Part shown: one piece after another, positions 48,726 through 57,864 of the stretch
Numbering within the stretch: position 1 is the first letter of the stretch
How the letters are laid out: each line of letters begins with the position of its first letter
Assembly (NCBI RefSeq): GCF_001673535.1
Contig: NZ_LZLY01000102.1
Coordinates: 1-64,000 of the forward strand
From: Mycobacterium sp. 1081908.1
Lineage (GTDB): Bacteria; Actinomycetota; Actinomycetes; Mycobacteriales; Mycobacteriaceae
DNA length: 64,000 nt
Reading direction: 5' to 3'
The notes under the pieces: model-generated
What the model was told of the DNA's origin: nothing
Databases searched by the model: none
Seen by the model: the letters and a program-made list of their open reading frames with translations, nothing else
Position numbers and translations under genes: made by a program

Positions 48726-48774
48726 GTCGGCCTCCTTCCCGACTCTTGAAACGCTACCCGCTAGGTTTGCACCT

Positions 48775-49284
48775 ATGAATGTGTATGACGTCGGGTTACT
48801 GCTCCTGCGGCTGGTGCTGGGACTGACGCTCGCCGCGCACGGCTTCAACAAATTCTTCGGCGGCGGCCGGATTCCGGGAACCGCTCGGTGGTTCGAGAGC
48901 ATCGGCATGAAACCCGGCAAGTTCCACGCGACCGTGGCCGCGACGACGGAGATGGCCGCCGGGCTGGGCCTGGCGGCCGGGCTGCTCACGCCGATTCCCG
49001 CGGCGGGCTTCGTCTCGCTGATGCTGGTCGCGGCGTGGACCGTGCACCGGGCCAACGGCTTCTTCATCGTCAAGGAGGGCTGGGAGTACAACCTGGTGCT
49101 GGCCGTGAGCGCCGTCGCGGTGGCCACGCTGGGCGCCGGGCGGCTCAGCCTGGACTGGCTGATCTTCGGCAAGAACTGGTACGACGGCTGGCCCGGCCTG
49201 GCGATCTCGGCGGGGCTCGGCCTCGCCGGCGCCGTCGGGCAGTTGGTGATCTTCTACCGGCCGCCGGTCAAGCAGGCCGGATAG
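48775..49284 (+). CDS. DoxX-family membrane protein
   Basis: The 169-aa protein has four predicted transmembrane helices with the DoxX pattern LLLRLVLGLTLAAHGFNKFFGGG, KFHATVAATTEMAAGLGLAAG, and GWEYNLVLAVSAVAVATLG. Relatives act in membrane-linked redox and thiol-stress pathways (for example with superoxide dismutase and a thiol oxidoreductase in M. tuberculosis). ATG 48775 follows a short leader. Its divergence from an F420-reductase-like gene is suggestive of a redox pair, but this is inference. Confidence 0.88.
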   Translation: MNVYDVGLLLLRLVLGLTLAAHGFNKFFGGGRIPGTARWFESIGMKPGKFHATVAATTEMAAGLGLAAGLLTPIPAAGFVSLMLVAAWTVHRANGFFIVKEGWEYNLVLAVSAVAVATLGAGRLSLDWLIFGKNWYDGWPGLAISAGLGLAGAVGQLVIFYRPPVKQAG

Positions 49285-49310
49285 CCGCCGCCCGGCGCGG
49301 CGTCGCCAGG

Positions 49311-51032
49311 CTAGGTCTTCCCGTTGTTCCCGTTCTGGCCGACCAGGACGCCGGCGTCGCCGCCCGTGCCCGGTGTGCCGGGCGGGGTGCCCGGGTTTCC
49401 GCCGTTTCCGCCGTTGCCGCCGTCGCCGATCGCCACGGCGTTGCCGCCGTTTCCGCCGGCGCCGCCCGCGCCGCCGTGACCGGACCCGCCGGCGCCGCCG
49501 TCACCGCCGTTACCGATCAGCCCGCCCTTGCCGCCTGCCCCGCCCGCGCCGCCGGGGGTCAGCGGGCTGGCGCCGGCAAGTCCGCCGCCGCCGCCCGCGC
49601 CGCCGGAGCCGGTGAGCGCGCCGGCGTTGCCGCCGGCGCCACCGGCCCCACCCCGGGAATCGCCGGCGCCGCCTGCGCCTCCGGCCCCGCCGTCGCCGAA
49701 GAGCATCCCGCCGTTGCCGCCTGCGCCGCCAGCCCCGGCGGTGAAGTCGCTGCTCCCGCCGGCGCCGCCGGCCCCGCCGGTGGCGCCCATGCTCAGCACG
49801 CCGGCGTTGCCGCCGCGCCCGCCGGCGCCGGCGGCGGTTTGTCCTACTCCGCCGGCGCCGCCGGCACCGCCGCCGCCGAACAGCCCGCCGTTGCCGCCGT
49901 TGCCGCCGCCGCCGCTGCTGCCGCCGAGGCTGCTGTATCCGCCGGCGCCGCCGGCCCCGCCGTCGCCGGACAACACGCCGCCCGCGCCGCCGCCCCCGCC
50001 GGCGCCGCTGGTGAGGCCGAAGCCGCCGTCGCCGCCGAGACCGCCGCGGGCGAACAGCCCGCCGGTGCCGCCCGCCCCGCCGGCACCGGCGGCACCGCCG
50101 ATACCACCGGTGCCCCCGGTTCCGCCAGTCGCGATGCCGTCTCCGCCGCTGCCGCCGTGGCCGCCGTGGCCGCCGTCGCCGCCGAGGCCACCCGACCCGG
50201 CCGCCCCGCCCAGCAGCGCCTGATTCGCGCCACCGGCCCCGCCCTGACCGCCGGCTCCGCCGTTACCGCCGGGCCCGCCGGTGCCGCCGGCCGAGTTGCT
50301 GTCAACGCCGGCTGCGCCCGTGCCGCCGAGGCCGCCTGCCCCGCCGGCACCGCCGGCACCGAACAAGGAAAGCAGTTGCCGGTTTGCGCCGCCGGCGCCG
50401 CCGTCCCCGCCATGTCCGCCTTTCCCGCCGAATACGCCAGAGCCGCCGGCCCCGCCGTTCCCGCCGGCGCCGCCGATCAGGGCCTTGCCTGCTCCGCCGG
50501 TTCCGCCGTCACCGCCGTGACCCCACAATCCCGCCGATCCGCCGGCCCCGCCGGCCTGACCGGTGCCGCCCGACCCGCCGTTGCCGCCGTTGCCGATCAG
50601 CCAGCCGCCGTCGCCGCCGGGCGCCCCGGTCCCCGGCGCCCCGTTGGCCCCGTTGCCGATCAGCGGGCGCCCCGTGAGCAGCTTGACCGGCCCGGGCGGC
50701 AACCCCAGGCCCTGGAGTTCACCGACCAAGGACGTCAGCGGGTCCGCATTGGCCGCCTCCGCGGCCGCGTACTGCCCCGAACCGGACGTCAGCGCCTGGA
50801 CGAATTGGTCGTGAAAAGCCGTCGCCTGCGCGCTGAGCGCCTGAAACTCGCGGGCGTAGCTGCCGAACAGCTGAGAAATCGCGGCCGAGACCTCGTCCTG
50901 CGCCGCGGCCGCCACCGACGTCGTCGACGCCGCCGCGGTCGCATTGGCCGACCTGATCGCGGATCCGAGCGCGTCCAAGTCCGCCGACGCGGCGCTGAGT
51001 ATCTGCGGGTCTACCTGCAAGAAAGAGGACAT
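49311..51032 (-). CDS. PE_PGRS-family protein
   Basis: The 573-aa product has a PE domain of about 95 residues ([39 protein letters not shown]), a linker with [18 protein letters not shown], and then about 430 residues of GGxGG PGRS repeats of very low complexity, ending in [18 protein letters not shown] proteins are exported by ESX-5 to the cell surface. A typical ggagccggag ribosome-binding site precedes ATG 51032. It sits exactly where gene order switches from the Rv1127c region to the Rv3854 region. Confidence 0.95.
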   Translation of the reverse strand: MSSFLQVDPQILSAASADLDALGSAIRSANATAAASTTSVAAAAQDEVSAAISQLFGSYAREFQALSAQATAFHDQFVQALTSGSGQYAAAEAANADPLTSLVGELQGLGLPPGPVKLLTGRPLIGNGANGAPGTGAPGGDGGWLIGNGGNGGSGGTGQAGGAGGSAGLWGHGGDGGTGGAGKALIGGAGGNGGAGGSGVFGGKGGHGGDGGAGGANRQLLSLFGAGGAGGAGGLGGTGAAGVDSNSAGGTGGPGGNGGAGGQGGAGGANQALLGGAAGSGGLGGDGGHGGHGGSGGDGIATGGTGGTGGIGGAAGAGGAGGTGGLFARGGLGGDGGFGLTSGAGGGGGAGGVLSGDGGAGGAGGYSSLGGSSGGGGNGGNGGLFGGGGAGGAGGVGQTAAGAGGRGGNAGVLSMGATGGAGGAGGSSDFTAGAGGAGGNGGMLFGDGGAGGAGGAGDSRGGAGGAGGNAGALTGSGGAGGGGGLAGASPLTPGGAGGAGGKGGLIGNGGDGGAGGSGHGGAGGAGGNGGNAVAIGDGGNGGNGGNPGTPPGTPGTGGDAGVLVGQNGNNGKT

Positions 51033-51100
51033 CTCCGGCTCCTAATCCCTTGTGGGGCCGTAGGTTAAAGCCGGCGACTTGCGAATTTCTTGCGGGCGCG

Positions 51101-52300
51101 TCAGTCGGGGAGATGCGGCATTTCGAAGCCGGGGTCGCGGCCGACCAACACCGCGGGCGTGAGCGCGGACTTGCCATAGCGGCGGCGAACCCGGTCGATC
51201 GCGTCGTCGACCTCGAGCCGGCCCGCGTCCCCGCCGAGCGGCAGCATCAGCTGCTGAGCTCCGCTGCGGTCGATACCCGAGACCGCGAAGCCGACCAACG
51301 TCAGCCCGCGAAGCGCGATCAGGGGCTCCGCGGACGCGACCAGCCGCCGCGCGGCGGCCAGGATCGGCTGCGTCGCCGAGGTGGCCCACGGCAGCGTGTG
51401 GGAACGGGTCGCCCGGCTGAAGTCGTCGAAGCGCAGTCGCAGCACGACCGTGCGTCCCGTCCGCCCGGCGGTGCGCATCCGGGCGGTGATCCGGTCGATC
51501 AGGTTCACCACCACCGCGTCGACCTCGGCGGCCGACATGCGATTGCCCGCGCGGCCCAGCGCCCGCTGCGCCCCCACCGAGCGCCGGCGCACCCCGGTGG
51601 TCACCCGGCGGCGGTCGATGTTGCGGGACAACGCATAGAGCTGACGTCCCATCGCGGGCCCGAGCAGCGACGCGAGCGTCGACTCGCTGAGCTCGGCGAC
51701 GTCGGCGACGGTGACCAGTCCGTGCGCGTGCAGCTTCTCGGCCGTCACCGCGCCCACGCCCCACAGCCGGCGCACCGGCAGCGGGCGCAAAAACGCCAGC
51801 TCCCGATCGGGCGGCACCAGCAGCAGCCCGTCGGGCTTGGCTTCCTGGCTGGCCACCTTGGCGAGGAACTTCGTCCGGGCGATCCCGACGGTGATGGGCA
51901 GGCCGACGCGCCTGCGCACGTCGGCGCGCAGCCTGTGCGCGATCTGGGTCGGAGCGCCGGAGACCCGGCGCAGGCCGCCGACATCCAGAAAGGCCTCGTC
52001 GACCGACAGCGCCTCCACCACCGGTGTGCAGTCACGGAACACCTCGAACACCGCGTCGCTGGCGCGGCTGTAGGCGTTCATCCGCGGCGGCACCACCACG
52101 GCGTGCGGGCAGAGCCGCCGCGCCTGCGCCCCGCCCATCGCCGTGCGCACGCCGTAGGCCTTGGCCTCGTAGCTCGCGGCCAGCACCACCCCGCCGCCGA
52201 CGATCACCGGGCGACCGCGCAACGTCGGGTCGTCGCGCTGTTCGACGGACGCGTAGAACGAATCCAGGTCCGCGTGCAGGATCGACGCATCACACCGCAC
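51101..52300 (-). CDS. dinX: Y-family DNA polymerase IV (DinX-like)
   Basis: This is a 399-aa translesion polymerase. Catalytic acidic residues lie in HADLDSFYASVEQRDD and LSVDEAFLDVGG, the steric/nucleotide region is VLAASYEAKAYGVRTAM and the helix-hairpin-helix part is LWGVGAVTAEKLHAHG. The late GAQQLMLPL fits the beta-clamp-binding motif QLxLPL of mycobacterial DinB1/DinX. GTG 52300 (MRCDASILHADLD) is the most plausible start. It lies 29 bp after ethR on the same strand, a placement not found near ethR in M. tuberculosis. Confidence 0.9.
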   Translation of the reverse strand: MRCDASILHADLDSFYASVEQRDDPTLRGRPVIVGGGVVLAASYEAKAYGVRTAMGGAQARRLCPHAVVVPPRMNAYSRASDAVFEVFRDCTPVVEALSVDEAFLDVGGLRRVSGAPTQIAHRLRADVRRRVGLPITVGIARTKFLAKVASQEAKPDGLLLVPPDRELAFLRPLPVRRLWGVGAVTAEKLHAHGLVTVADVAELSESTLASLLGPAMGRQLYALSRNIDRRRVTTGVRRRSVGAQRALGRAGNRMSAAEVDAVVVNLIDRITARMRTAGRTGRTVVLRLRFDDFSRATRSHTLPWATSATQPILAAARRLVASAEPLIALRGLTLVGFAVSGIDRSGAQQLMLPLGGDAGRLEVDDAIDRVRRRYGKSALTPAVLVGRDPGFEMPHLPD

Positions 52301-52329
52301 GAACAGATGTTCGCACGCGGGTATGACAG

Positions 52330-52971
52330 CTAGACGGGTTGGCCGTAGATGCTGGTGACCCAGATGTGGGTCAGGGTATCGACGACGCGATCCTCGCCGA
52401 CGGCCGGTTTCTCGGCCGACAGCGCGGCCATCATGGTGCGTTCGTTCATCTGGTTCAGCGACGTCGCGAGGTCGGCGGCGGGGATGGTCTCCGGGGCCGC
52501 GCCGCGCGCCCGCTCGGCGGTGATCAGCGCCGCGGTCTGGTCGATCCACTTCTGCATGAATCCCAGCCACACCGACCGCAGCTCGGTGCTGGTGGCCAGC
52601 GCCTCCGTCGCGGCGCGCGCCAGCGTCCGGTGCGAGCTGAACGCCATGTAGAAAGCCTTGATGCCGTTGCGCCACACGCGGCGCGGGTCCTCCGGGAGGC
52701 GCTGCACGGCGCCGTCGAACTCGGAGTCGGCGCGCGCGATCACCGGCTCCAGCAGCGACAGCAGCACGTCCTCCTTGGACTTGAAATAGAAGTAGAAGGT
52801 CGGCCGCGACAGGCCGGCGCCCTTGGCCAGGTCGTCGACCGAGATGGCGGCGAACCCCCGCTCTTCCAGCAGCCGCTCGGCGGTCGCCAGGATCGCCTGC
52901 TCGCGGTCGTCCCCCGAGGGGCGCAGGGCGCGGCGGCCGCGCAGGGCGCGAGTCGTGCCGGCGGTAGTCAC
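52330..52971 (-). CDS. ethR: TetR-family repressor EthR
   Basis: The 213-aa protein is clearly orthologous to EthR: GRRALRPSGDDREQAILATAE, HTH SVDDLAKGAGLSRPTFYFYF, FMQKWIDQTAALI and the end VDTLTHIWVTSIYGQPV. EthR represses ethA by cooperative binding of several dimers to the intergenic operator and is released by hydrophobic ligands in its tunnel. GTG 52971 gives the family length. It is divergent from ethA with 76 bp between start codons. Confidence 0.95.
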   Translation of the reverse strand: MTTAGTTRALRGRRALRPSGDDREQAILATAERLLEERGFAAISVDDLAKGAGLSRPTFYFYFKSKEDVLLSLLEPVIARADSEFDGAVQRLPEDPRRVWRNGIKAFYMAFSSHRTLARAATEALATSTELRSVWLGFMQKWIDQTAALITAERARGAAPETIPAADLATSLNQMNERTMMAALSAEKPAVGEDRVVDTLTHIWVTSIYGQPV

Positions 52972-52990
52972 AGGCGCTACTTTACATGTA

Positions 52991-53035
52991 GTCGAAAGTT
53001 TCGACACACCGTTGACCCGTTCAACACTGTGTTGA
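52991..53035. promoter_or_regulatory. EthR operator with tandem palindromes
   Basis: In the 76-bp ethR-ethA gap there are two perfect palindromes: GTCGAAAGTTTCGAC (52991-53005) and TCAACACTGTGTTGA (53021-53035). A third inverted pair, GTTGAcccgtTCAAC (53011-53025), bridges them. Tandem sites match the known cooperative loading of EthR on a long operator. Confidence 0.8.
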
Positions 53036-53047
53036 TAGCGTGGGGCC

Positions 53048-54517
53048 ATGACTGAGCACCTTGACGTCGTCGTCGTGGGCGCCGGAATCTCCGGTGTGAG
53101 CGCGGCCTGGCACCTGCAGGACCGCTGCCCGACCAAGAGCTACGCCATCCTGGAGAAGCGCGCGGCCATGGGGGGCACCTGGGATTTGTTCCGCTACCCG
53201 GGCATCCGTTCCGACTCGGACATGTACACGCTGGGCTTCCGGTTCCGTCCGTGGACGGAGCGCCAGGCCATCGCCGACGGTGGGCCGATCCTCGACTACG
53301 TCAAGGACACCGCGGCCATGTACGGCATCGACAAGCGCATCCGGCTCAACCACAAGGTGCTTGGCGCCGACTGGTCCAACGCGGAGAACCGCTGGACCCT
53401 GCAGATCGAAAACGACGGTGCGCCAAGCACAATCACGTGCTCGTTCCTGTTCCTGTGCAGCGGCTACTACAACTACGAACAGGGCTTCGCGCCGACGTTC
53501 GCCGGGTCGGAGGATTTCCAGGGCCCGATCATCCACCCGCAGCACTGGCCCGAGGACCTCGACTACACGGACAAGAACGTTGTCGTGATCGGCAGTGGCG
53601 CCACCGCCGTAACCCTGATTCCGGCGATGGCGGAGTCGGGTGCCAAGCACGTCACGATGCTGCAGCGGTCCCCGACCTACATCGTCTCGCAGCCGAAGCG
53701 GGACAAGTTGGCCGAGCGGCTCAACCGCTGGCTGCCCGAGAAGCAGGCGTACAGCGCGATTCGCTGGCGCAACGTGCTGCGGCAGGCGGCGCTTTACGGG
53801 GCCTGCCAGAAGTGGCCGCAGCGGATGCGAAAGATCCTGCTCGGCTTTGTGCAGCGCCAGCTTCCCGAGGGATACGACGTGCAGAAGCACTTCGGCCCGC
53901 ACTACAACCCGTGGGACCAGCGGCTGTGCCTGGTGCCCAGCGGCGACCTGTTCCGCGTCATCCGGAAGGGCAAGGCCGACGTGGTCACCGACACCATCGA
54001 CCGGTTCACCCCGACCGGCATCCGGCTCAACTCGGGTCAGGAGCTGCCCGCCGACATCATCATCACCGCAACGGGTTTGAATCTGCAGCTGTTCGGCGGC
54101 GCGACCGTGACCGTCGATGGGCAGCCGGTGGACCTGACCAAGACGATGGCCTACAAGGGCATGATGCTATCCGGTCTGCCGAACATGATCTACACCGTCG
54201 GATACACCAACGCGTCGTGGACGCTGAAGGCCGACCTGGTGTCCGAGTTCGCCTGCCGTCTGCTGAACTACATGGACGACAACGGTTTTGACACCGTCGT
54301 GGTCGAGCACCCGGGTTCCGACGTCGAGGAGCGCCCGTTCATGGAGTTCACTCCCGGCTACGTGCTGCGCTCGCTCGACGAGTTGCCCAAGCAGGGCTCA
54401 CGCACGCCGTGGCGGCTGAACCAGAACTATGTGCGCGACATCCAGCTGATCCGGCGCGGCAAGATCGCCGACGAAGGCCTGCGATTCGCCAAAAACTCCG
54501 CGGCCGTGTCGGTTTAG
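53048..54517 (+). CDS. ethA: Flavin-containing Baeyer-Villiger monooxygenase EthA
   Basis: The 489-aa FAD/NADPH enzyme oxidises ketones and activates thioamide prodrugs such as ethionamide. The FAD motif is [16 protein letters not shown], the second Rossmann motif [19 protein letters not shown], and a Baeyer-Villiger-type FxGxxxHxxxWP variant is seen as [13 protein letters not shown]. It is highly similar to Rv3854c. ATG 53048 is the conserved start ([13 protein letters not shown]). It converges on rraA with a 4-bp overlap. Confidence 0.96.
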   Translation: MTEHLDVVVVGAGISGVSAAWHLQDRCPTKSYAILEKRAAMGGTWDLFRYPGIRSDSDMYTLGFRFRPWTERQAIADGGPILDYVKDTAAMYGIDKRIRLNHKVLGADWSNAENRWTLQIENDGAPSTITCSFLFLCSGYYNYEQGFAPTFAGSEDFQGPIIHPQHWPEDLDYTDKNVVVIGSGATAVTLIPAMAESGAKHVTMLQRSPTYIVSQPKRDKLAERLNRWLPEKQAYSAIRWRNVLRQAALYGACQKWPQRMRKILLGFVQRQLPEGYDVQKHFGPHYNPWDQRLCLVPSGDLFRVIRKGKADVVTDTIDRFTPTGIRLNSGQELPADIIITATGLNLQLFGGATVTVDGQPVDLTKTMAYKGMMLSGLPNMIYTVGYTNASWTLKADLVSEFACRLLNYMDDNGFDTVVVEHPGSDVEERPFMEFTPGYVLRSLDELPKQGSRTPWRLNQNYVRDIQLIRRGKIADEGLRFAKNSAAVSV

Positions 54518-54999
54518 TCGGGCGGCGCCGTGACGACGATGCCGTCGTCGTCGCTGTAGGCGATCTCACCGGGCGCGAAAGTCACACCGCCGAGGCTGAT
54601 TTCGACGCCGCGCTCTCCGGCGCCAGTCTTGGTGCTCTTGCGTGGATTGGTGCCCAGCGCCTTGATGCCGATGTCGATGCCGCGCAGTGCGGCGGCGTCC
54701 CGCACCGCGCCGTTGATGACCAGCCCGGCCCAGCCGTTGGAGCGGGCCAGTTCGGCGATGACGTCGCCGACCAGCGCGGTGTGCAGCGAGCCCGACCCGT
54801 CGATCACGAGCACCCCGCCGTTGCCCGGCCCCGAGAGCACCGATTTCAGCAGCGCGTTGTCCTCAAAGCAGCGCACGGTGCTGATGGGCCCGGCGAATTC
54901 CGAGCGGCCGCCGAACTGGCGGAATTGAAGGTCGCAGCTACGTACGTCGGGGCCGATGGCGTCGACGAGGTCGGCGGTCGGCCGGAATGGCACCGCCAC
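54514..54999 (-). CDS. rraA: RraA-family protein (regulator of RNase E activity A-like)
   Basis: The 161-aa protein (GTG 54999) belongs to the RraA/HMG-aldolase superfamily: [31 protein letters not shown] with the conserved Arg-Asp pair. Rv3853 was once called MenG, but the family either inhibits RNase E or acts as a 4-hydroxy-4-methyl-2-oxoglutarate/oxaloacetate lyase. The active-site Arg-Asp is present, so an aldolase activity is possible. The stop of hns lies upstream by 1 bp on the same strand, giving an hns-rraA transcript. Confidence 0.92.
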   Translation of the reverse strand: MAVPFRPTADLVDAIGPDVRSCDLQFRQFGGRSEFAGPISTVRCFEDNALLKSVLSGPGNGGVLVIDGSGSLHTALVGDVIAELARSNGWAGLVINGAVRDAAALRGIDIGIKALGTNPRKSTKTGAGERGVEISLGGVTFAPGEIAYSDDDGIVVTAPPD

Positions 55000-55000
55000 C

Positions 55001-55429
55001 TCAGCGGCGCCGCAGTTGCCGGATCAGCAGGATCGCCAGCAGGCTGAGCGCCACGGCCACGATCAGCGGCACCGGGGATTGGCGGGATACGGCCGGCGCG
55101 ACCTGGGGCGAGACCGGGTTGTTGGCGCCCTCAACGGTCGACTTTGCTTGTGCCGCAGCGTCTTTGGCGGCCGCGGCGAGTTGCCCGTTGGTCTCGATCC
55201 GCTGCTGTACGCCGAGGGGTTGCGGGGGCGCGGGTGGGGAACTCTTGGCCGCGGCCTTCTTGGCGGGCGCTTTTTTGGCGGGCGCTTTTTTGGCGGGTGC
55301 CTTCTTCGCAGGTGCCTTTTTAGCGGGCGCTTTCGCAGCCTTCTTGACGGCCTTGGCGGGAGGTTTCTTCTCCGGTGGGGTCGCAGCGCCGTTGGGTTCG
55401 CTGTTGGGTTGGTCCTGCGGGTCTGCCAT
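55001..55429 (-). CDS. hns: Membrane-anchored H-NS-like protein (Rv3852 Hns)
   Basis: The 142-aa protein has a disordered acidic start, a Lys/Ala/Pro repeat region with about six PAKKA units (about residues 23-62), a helical stretch [19 protein letters not shown], and a C-terminal transmembrane helix [18 protein letters not shown] followed by RQLRRR. Histone-like PAKKA tails bind DNA, while the anchor is unusual for a nucleoid protein. It matches Rv3852. The repeat number appears higher than in M. tuberculosis. Confidence 0.93.
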   Translation of the reverse strand: MADPQDQPNSEPNGAATPPEKKPPAKAVKKAAKAPAKKAPAKKAPAKKAPAKKAPAKKAAAKSSPPAPPQPLGVQQRIETNGQLAAAAKDAAAQAKSTVEGANNPVSPQVAPAVSRQSPVPLIVAVALSLLAILLIRQLRRR

Positions 55430-55542
55430 GCGGCCGCTCCTTTGCAGCTCTCTCAAGTTCTCTGTCGGGCGCCGGGTCGCTCGCGTCCCATCATGCCAGG
55501 AGGCGCGGCGGGGACTCGGCGACCAGGTGGCGCACCGAGCCC

Positions 55543-56052
55543 TCAGGGTCTGCGCCGCACCGCCCACCAGCCGCCCGCGGCGACCAGGGCCACGGCCGCC
55601 GCCGCAAACGGCCACACCGGGACGGCCCCGCCGCCGGCGGGACCCGCGGCGGGCGGTCCGGGCGTACCGGTGCCGGGGACGGTCAGCCGAAACGACCAGG
55701 AGCCCGACACCACGTGGCCGTCCGCGGACGTCACGCGGTAGTTCACCGTGTAGGTGCCGGCCGGCCCGAGCGGTCGCACGCCGACGCCGACGACCGCGCC
55801 CTGCACGCTGGGTTCCCCGCTGGCCCACTCGTTGCCGTCGGGCCCGACGACCGTCATGGCCGCGAACGTGGTCTGCAACCGCTCGTTGAACGTCGCGGAT
55901 ACCCGGCCGGGACCGGTCGCGAGAACCGCATTGTCCGCCGGGTCGGCGGACACGCGCGCCGCGTGGGCGGACGCCGGTGGTGCGGCGAGGATCGCGGTCG
56001 ACACCATGGCGGCGAGCAGCAGCCCCACCCATGCGGCCGCCCGCCGGGTCAT
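55543..56052 (-). CDS. CopC-domain copper-binding protein, membrane anchored
   Basis: The 169-aa product has a signal peptide (AAAWVGLLLAAMVSTAILAAP), cleavage at ASA, and a mature protein beginning HAARVSADPADNAVL. An N-terminal His is the Cu(II) ligand of CopC proteins, and DGHVVSG supplies a second His-Asp site. After a Pro/Gly linker a C-terminal helix (WPFAAAAVALVAAGGWW) anchors it. Its ATG overlaps the stop of the YcnI gene (ATGA). It probably handles extracytoplasmic copper. Confidence 0.88.
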   Translation of the reverse strand: MTRRAAAWVGLLLAAMVSTAILAAPPASAHAARVSADPADNAVLATGPGRVSATFNERLQTTFAAMTVVGPDGNEWASGEPSVQGAVVGVGVRPLGPAGTYTVNYRVTSADGHVVSGSWSFRLTVPGTGTPGPPAAGPAGGGAVPVWPFAAAAVALVAAGGWWAVRRRP

Positions 56053-56681
56053 GCTCGTCGGCGGATCACGGCGAGACCGACGCCGAGGGCGGCCAGCGCC
56101 AGCGCCGCCCCGCCCAGGAGGCGCGCGGTGGTGTCCGATGACGCCGGCTGCGGGGCCGCCGCATGCGGGTGGTGGTCGTGCGACGTCCCGGCCGTCGCGC
56201 CGAGCGCCAGTGCGGGTGCCGGGTGTTCCGGCTCCCCGCCGCCGGGCAGCGGCGGCTGGTCCCACTTCACGACCGTGCCGTCGGAATACGTCTGGGTGGC
56301 CGGGAAGCTGACGGTGTCGGTGTCGGGCAGTTGCACCGAGATGCGGAACAGCGCGAATTGGTCGGGTGCGATCCCGGCGTTGGGTGCGGCCGTCCAGGTC
56401 ACCGAGCGGACGGTGCCGGCTGCCGCGTCGCGGTCGAGCTTGGCCGTCCATCCGGGGAGGGTCTCGGTGCTGGCCGCGGCGACGTTGGGCAGGCTGACGG
56501 TCAGCGCGGTGGTCGTGGCGCCGGTGTTGGATTCGTTGGGCACCTGGAAGGTCACGATCGCCATGGCGCCGCGGACGGGGTTGTCACTGCTGGCGTGTAC
56601 GTGCGCCCATGCCGTCGGGAGTCCGATCGCCGAACCGAGGTAGAGCGCGGCGGCCGCGATCAGGACGCGGGCGGCTCTCAC
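56049..56681 (-). CDS. YcnI-family (DUF1775) copper-associated protein
   Basis: The 210-aa product has a signal peptide ending at TAWA and a mature N-terminus HVHASSDNPVRG, where His1 is the predicted copper ligand as in YcnI. A domain with TFQVPNESNTGATTTALTV and TYSDGTVVKWDQPP follows, then a His-rich linker (SHDHHPHAAA) and a C-terminal helix. It is upstream of and overlapping the CopC gene, and its own start overlaps the DUF6474 gene stop by 4 bp, so the three are one operon. Confidence 0.88.
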   Translation of the reverse strand: MRAARVLIAAAALYLGSAIGLPTAWAHVHASSDNPVRGAMAIVTFQVPNESNTGATTTALTVSLPNVAAASTETLPGWTAKLDRDAAAGTVRSVTWTAAPNAGIAPDQFALFRISVQLPDTDTVSFPATQTYSDGTVVKWDQPPLPGGGEPEHPAPALALGATAGTSHDHHPHAAAPQPASSDTTARLLGGAALALAALGVGLAVIRRRA

Positions 56682-57334
56682 GTCAGTCCGAGGCGCGCCA
56701 TCAGGTCCGCCTCGATGCCGTCGAGCTGCGACGAGATCGCGGCGTGGGCCGCCCGTCGCCGCGCGGCCGGCATGTTCTCCGCGGCGGTGACGGCCGCCGA
56801 GAGGTCGCTGAGCCGTTCGGTGATGGCGCCGACGAACTGCTTGGTCTCGGCGTCCTTGGGCTTCTTTTCCTGCACCACCCGCAGCGACTTCTCCGACCCG
56901 GCGATCCGGGCCGACAGCTGGGCGCCCTGCCCGGAGAACTGGCCGATCTGCGCCAACGGGACGCCGAGCTGATCCGCGCGACGCTGGTCGATCGCCGCGC
57001 GCGCGGCCATGGCGCCCCGGTAGATCAGCGGCGTCAGGATCGGGGCGAGCAGCCGGGAGACGGTCAGCACCCGGCGGATCCGAGTCGGCGACAGCAACTT
57101 GCCCTCCCGTGCGGTCTTGAGCTCGGCCTCGGCGACCTTCAGCGCCGCGCGGTCGCTGTCCCGCTGCGATCTGATCTGTGCCTTGAGGGCCTTTTCGGCG
57201 GCGCGCCGATCGGCCTTGAGCCGGCGAGCGTCGTTCTTGGCGGCCAGCTTGGCCTCGAGCTTGGCGCGGGCCTTGATCGCGCGGGCCTCGGCGCGACGCG
57301 TCGCGCGGCTCTTTCGCTTGCGGAACAGGCCCAT
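56678..57334 (-). CDS. DUF6474-family coiled-coil protein (Rv3850-like)
   Basis: The 218-aa protein is very basic and helical at the N-terminus (FRKRKSRATRRAEARAIKAR), with coiled-coil character to about residue 78. A hydrophobic middle part follows (VSRLLAPILTPLIYRGAMAA), then a helical C-terminus ending LDGIEADLMARLGLT. It matches Rv3850 in size. Function unknown. The shared operon with CopC/YcnI may reflect transcription rather than copper function, since the gene is more conserved than its partners. Confidence 0.85.
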   Translation of the reverse strand: MGLFRKRKSRATRRAEARAIKARAKLEAKLAAKNDARRLKADRRAAEKALKAQIRSQRDSDRAALKVAEAELKTAREGKLLSPTRIRRVLTVSRLLAPILTPLIYRGAMAARAAIDQRRADQLGVPLAQIGQFSGQGAQLSARIAGSEKSLRVVQEKKPKDAETKQFVGAITERLSDLSAAVTAAENMPAARRRAAHAAISSQLDGIEADLMARLGLT

Positions 57335-57465
57335 TCCCGGCCGCCTCCCGGTATCTCGTGGACTATCGCTCGCGTGTGTGCGATCCGAGAGCCAACCCTA
57401 ATCGGCATACGCCGACGGCAGCCGTTCAGGTCGGGGGCCCGCAGCGGCCCTCGGCCGGGCGTCCG

Positions 57466-57864
57466 CTAGGCGTCCAGATGCTCGGCGCGGCGCAGCTCCC
57501 TGACGCGCTCCACGACGTCCTGCTGCGCCTGCGGGGACAACCCGACCGCGGCCAGCGCGATGCGGCGCACGCCGTCATCTCGCATCGTCGCCAACCAGGA
57601 CAACTCCTTGTCGAGCTTCTCGTAGTACTCGTCGTCGGTGAAGTAGGCCGGCTTGATCCGGAAGAAGTTGGCCAGGGCGGCCATGGTCGCCGATGACGGA
57701 TTGGTGCGGTTGCCCGAACGTAGCTGGGACAGGTAGGGAGCCGACATCGTGATGCCCTCCGCCTTGAGTGCCGCGATCACCTCCGCCGAGGTGTGCGGCC
57801 CGCGCCCCGGTGGATACACCGTGTCGAACAAGCGATTCAGGCGGGCGGCGAACGTCGTGCTCAT
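57466..57864 (-). CDS. espR: Nucleoid-associated regulator EspR
   Basis: The 132-aa protein is almost identical in its N-terminal two thirds to EspR (Rv3849), the global regulator that activates espACD for ESX-1 secretion and bridges DNA sites as a dimer of dimers. The HTH lies around ITMSAPYLSQLRSGNRTNPS, and the C-terminal dimerisation helices (LSPQAQQDVVERVRELRR) are more diverged. ATG 57864 is the conserved start MSTTFAARLNRLFDTV, although the frame remains open far upstream. A long leader precedes it. Confidence 0.96.
   Translation of the reverse strand: MSTTFAARLNRLFDTVYPPGRGPHTSAEVIAALKAEGITMSAPYLSQLRSGNRTNPSSATMAALANFFRIKPAYFTDDEYYEKLDKELSWLATMRDDGVRRIALAAVGLSPQAQQDVVERVRELRRAEHLDA

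Noticed and set aside
49311..50700. Dense short repeats as a possible CRISPR or satellite array
   Set aside because: Repeats follow Gly-Gly codon periodicity of PGRS with no constant repeat and spacer lengths.
49372..50814. Plus-strand Pro-rich open frames opposite the PE_PGRS gene
   Set aside because: They are complements of GGxGG codons, giving artificial PPAPP repeats. The minus-strand PE domain shows which strand codes.
55250..55335. Tandem DNA repeat in hns
   Set aside because: It is explained by in-frame PAKKA protein repeats of the histone-like tail, a known feature of the family.
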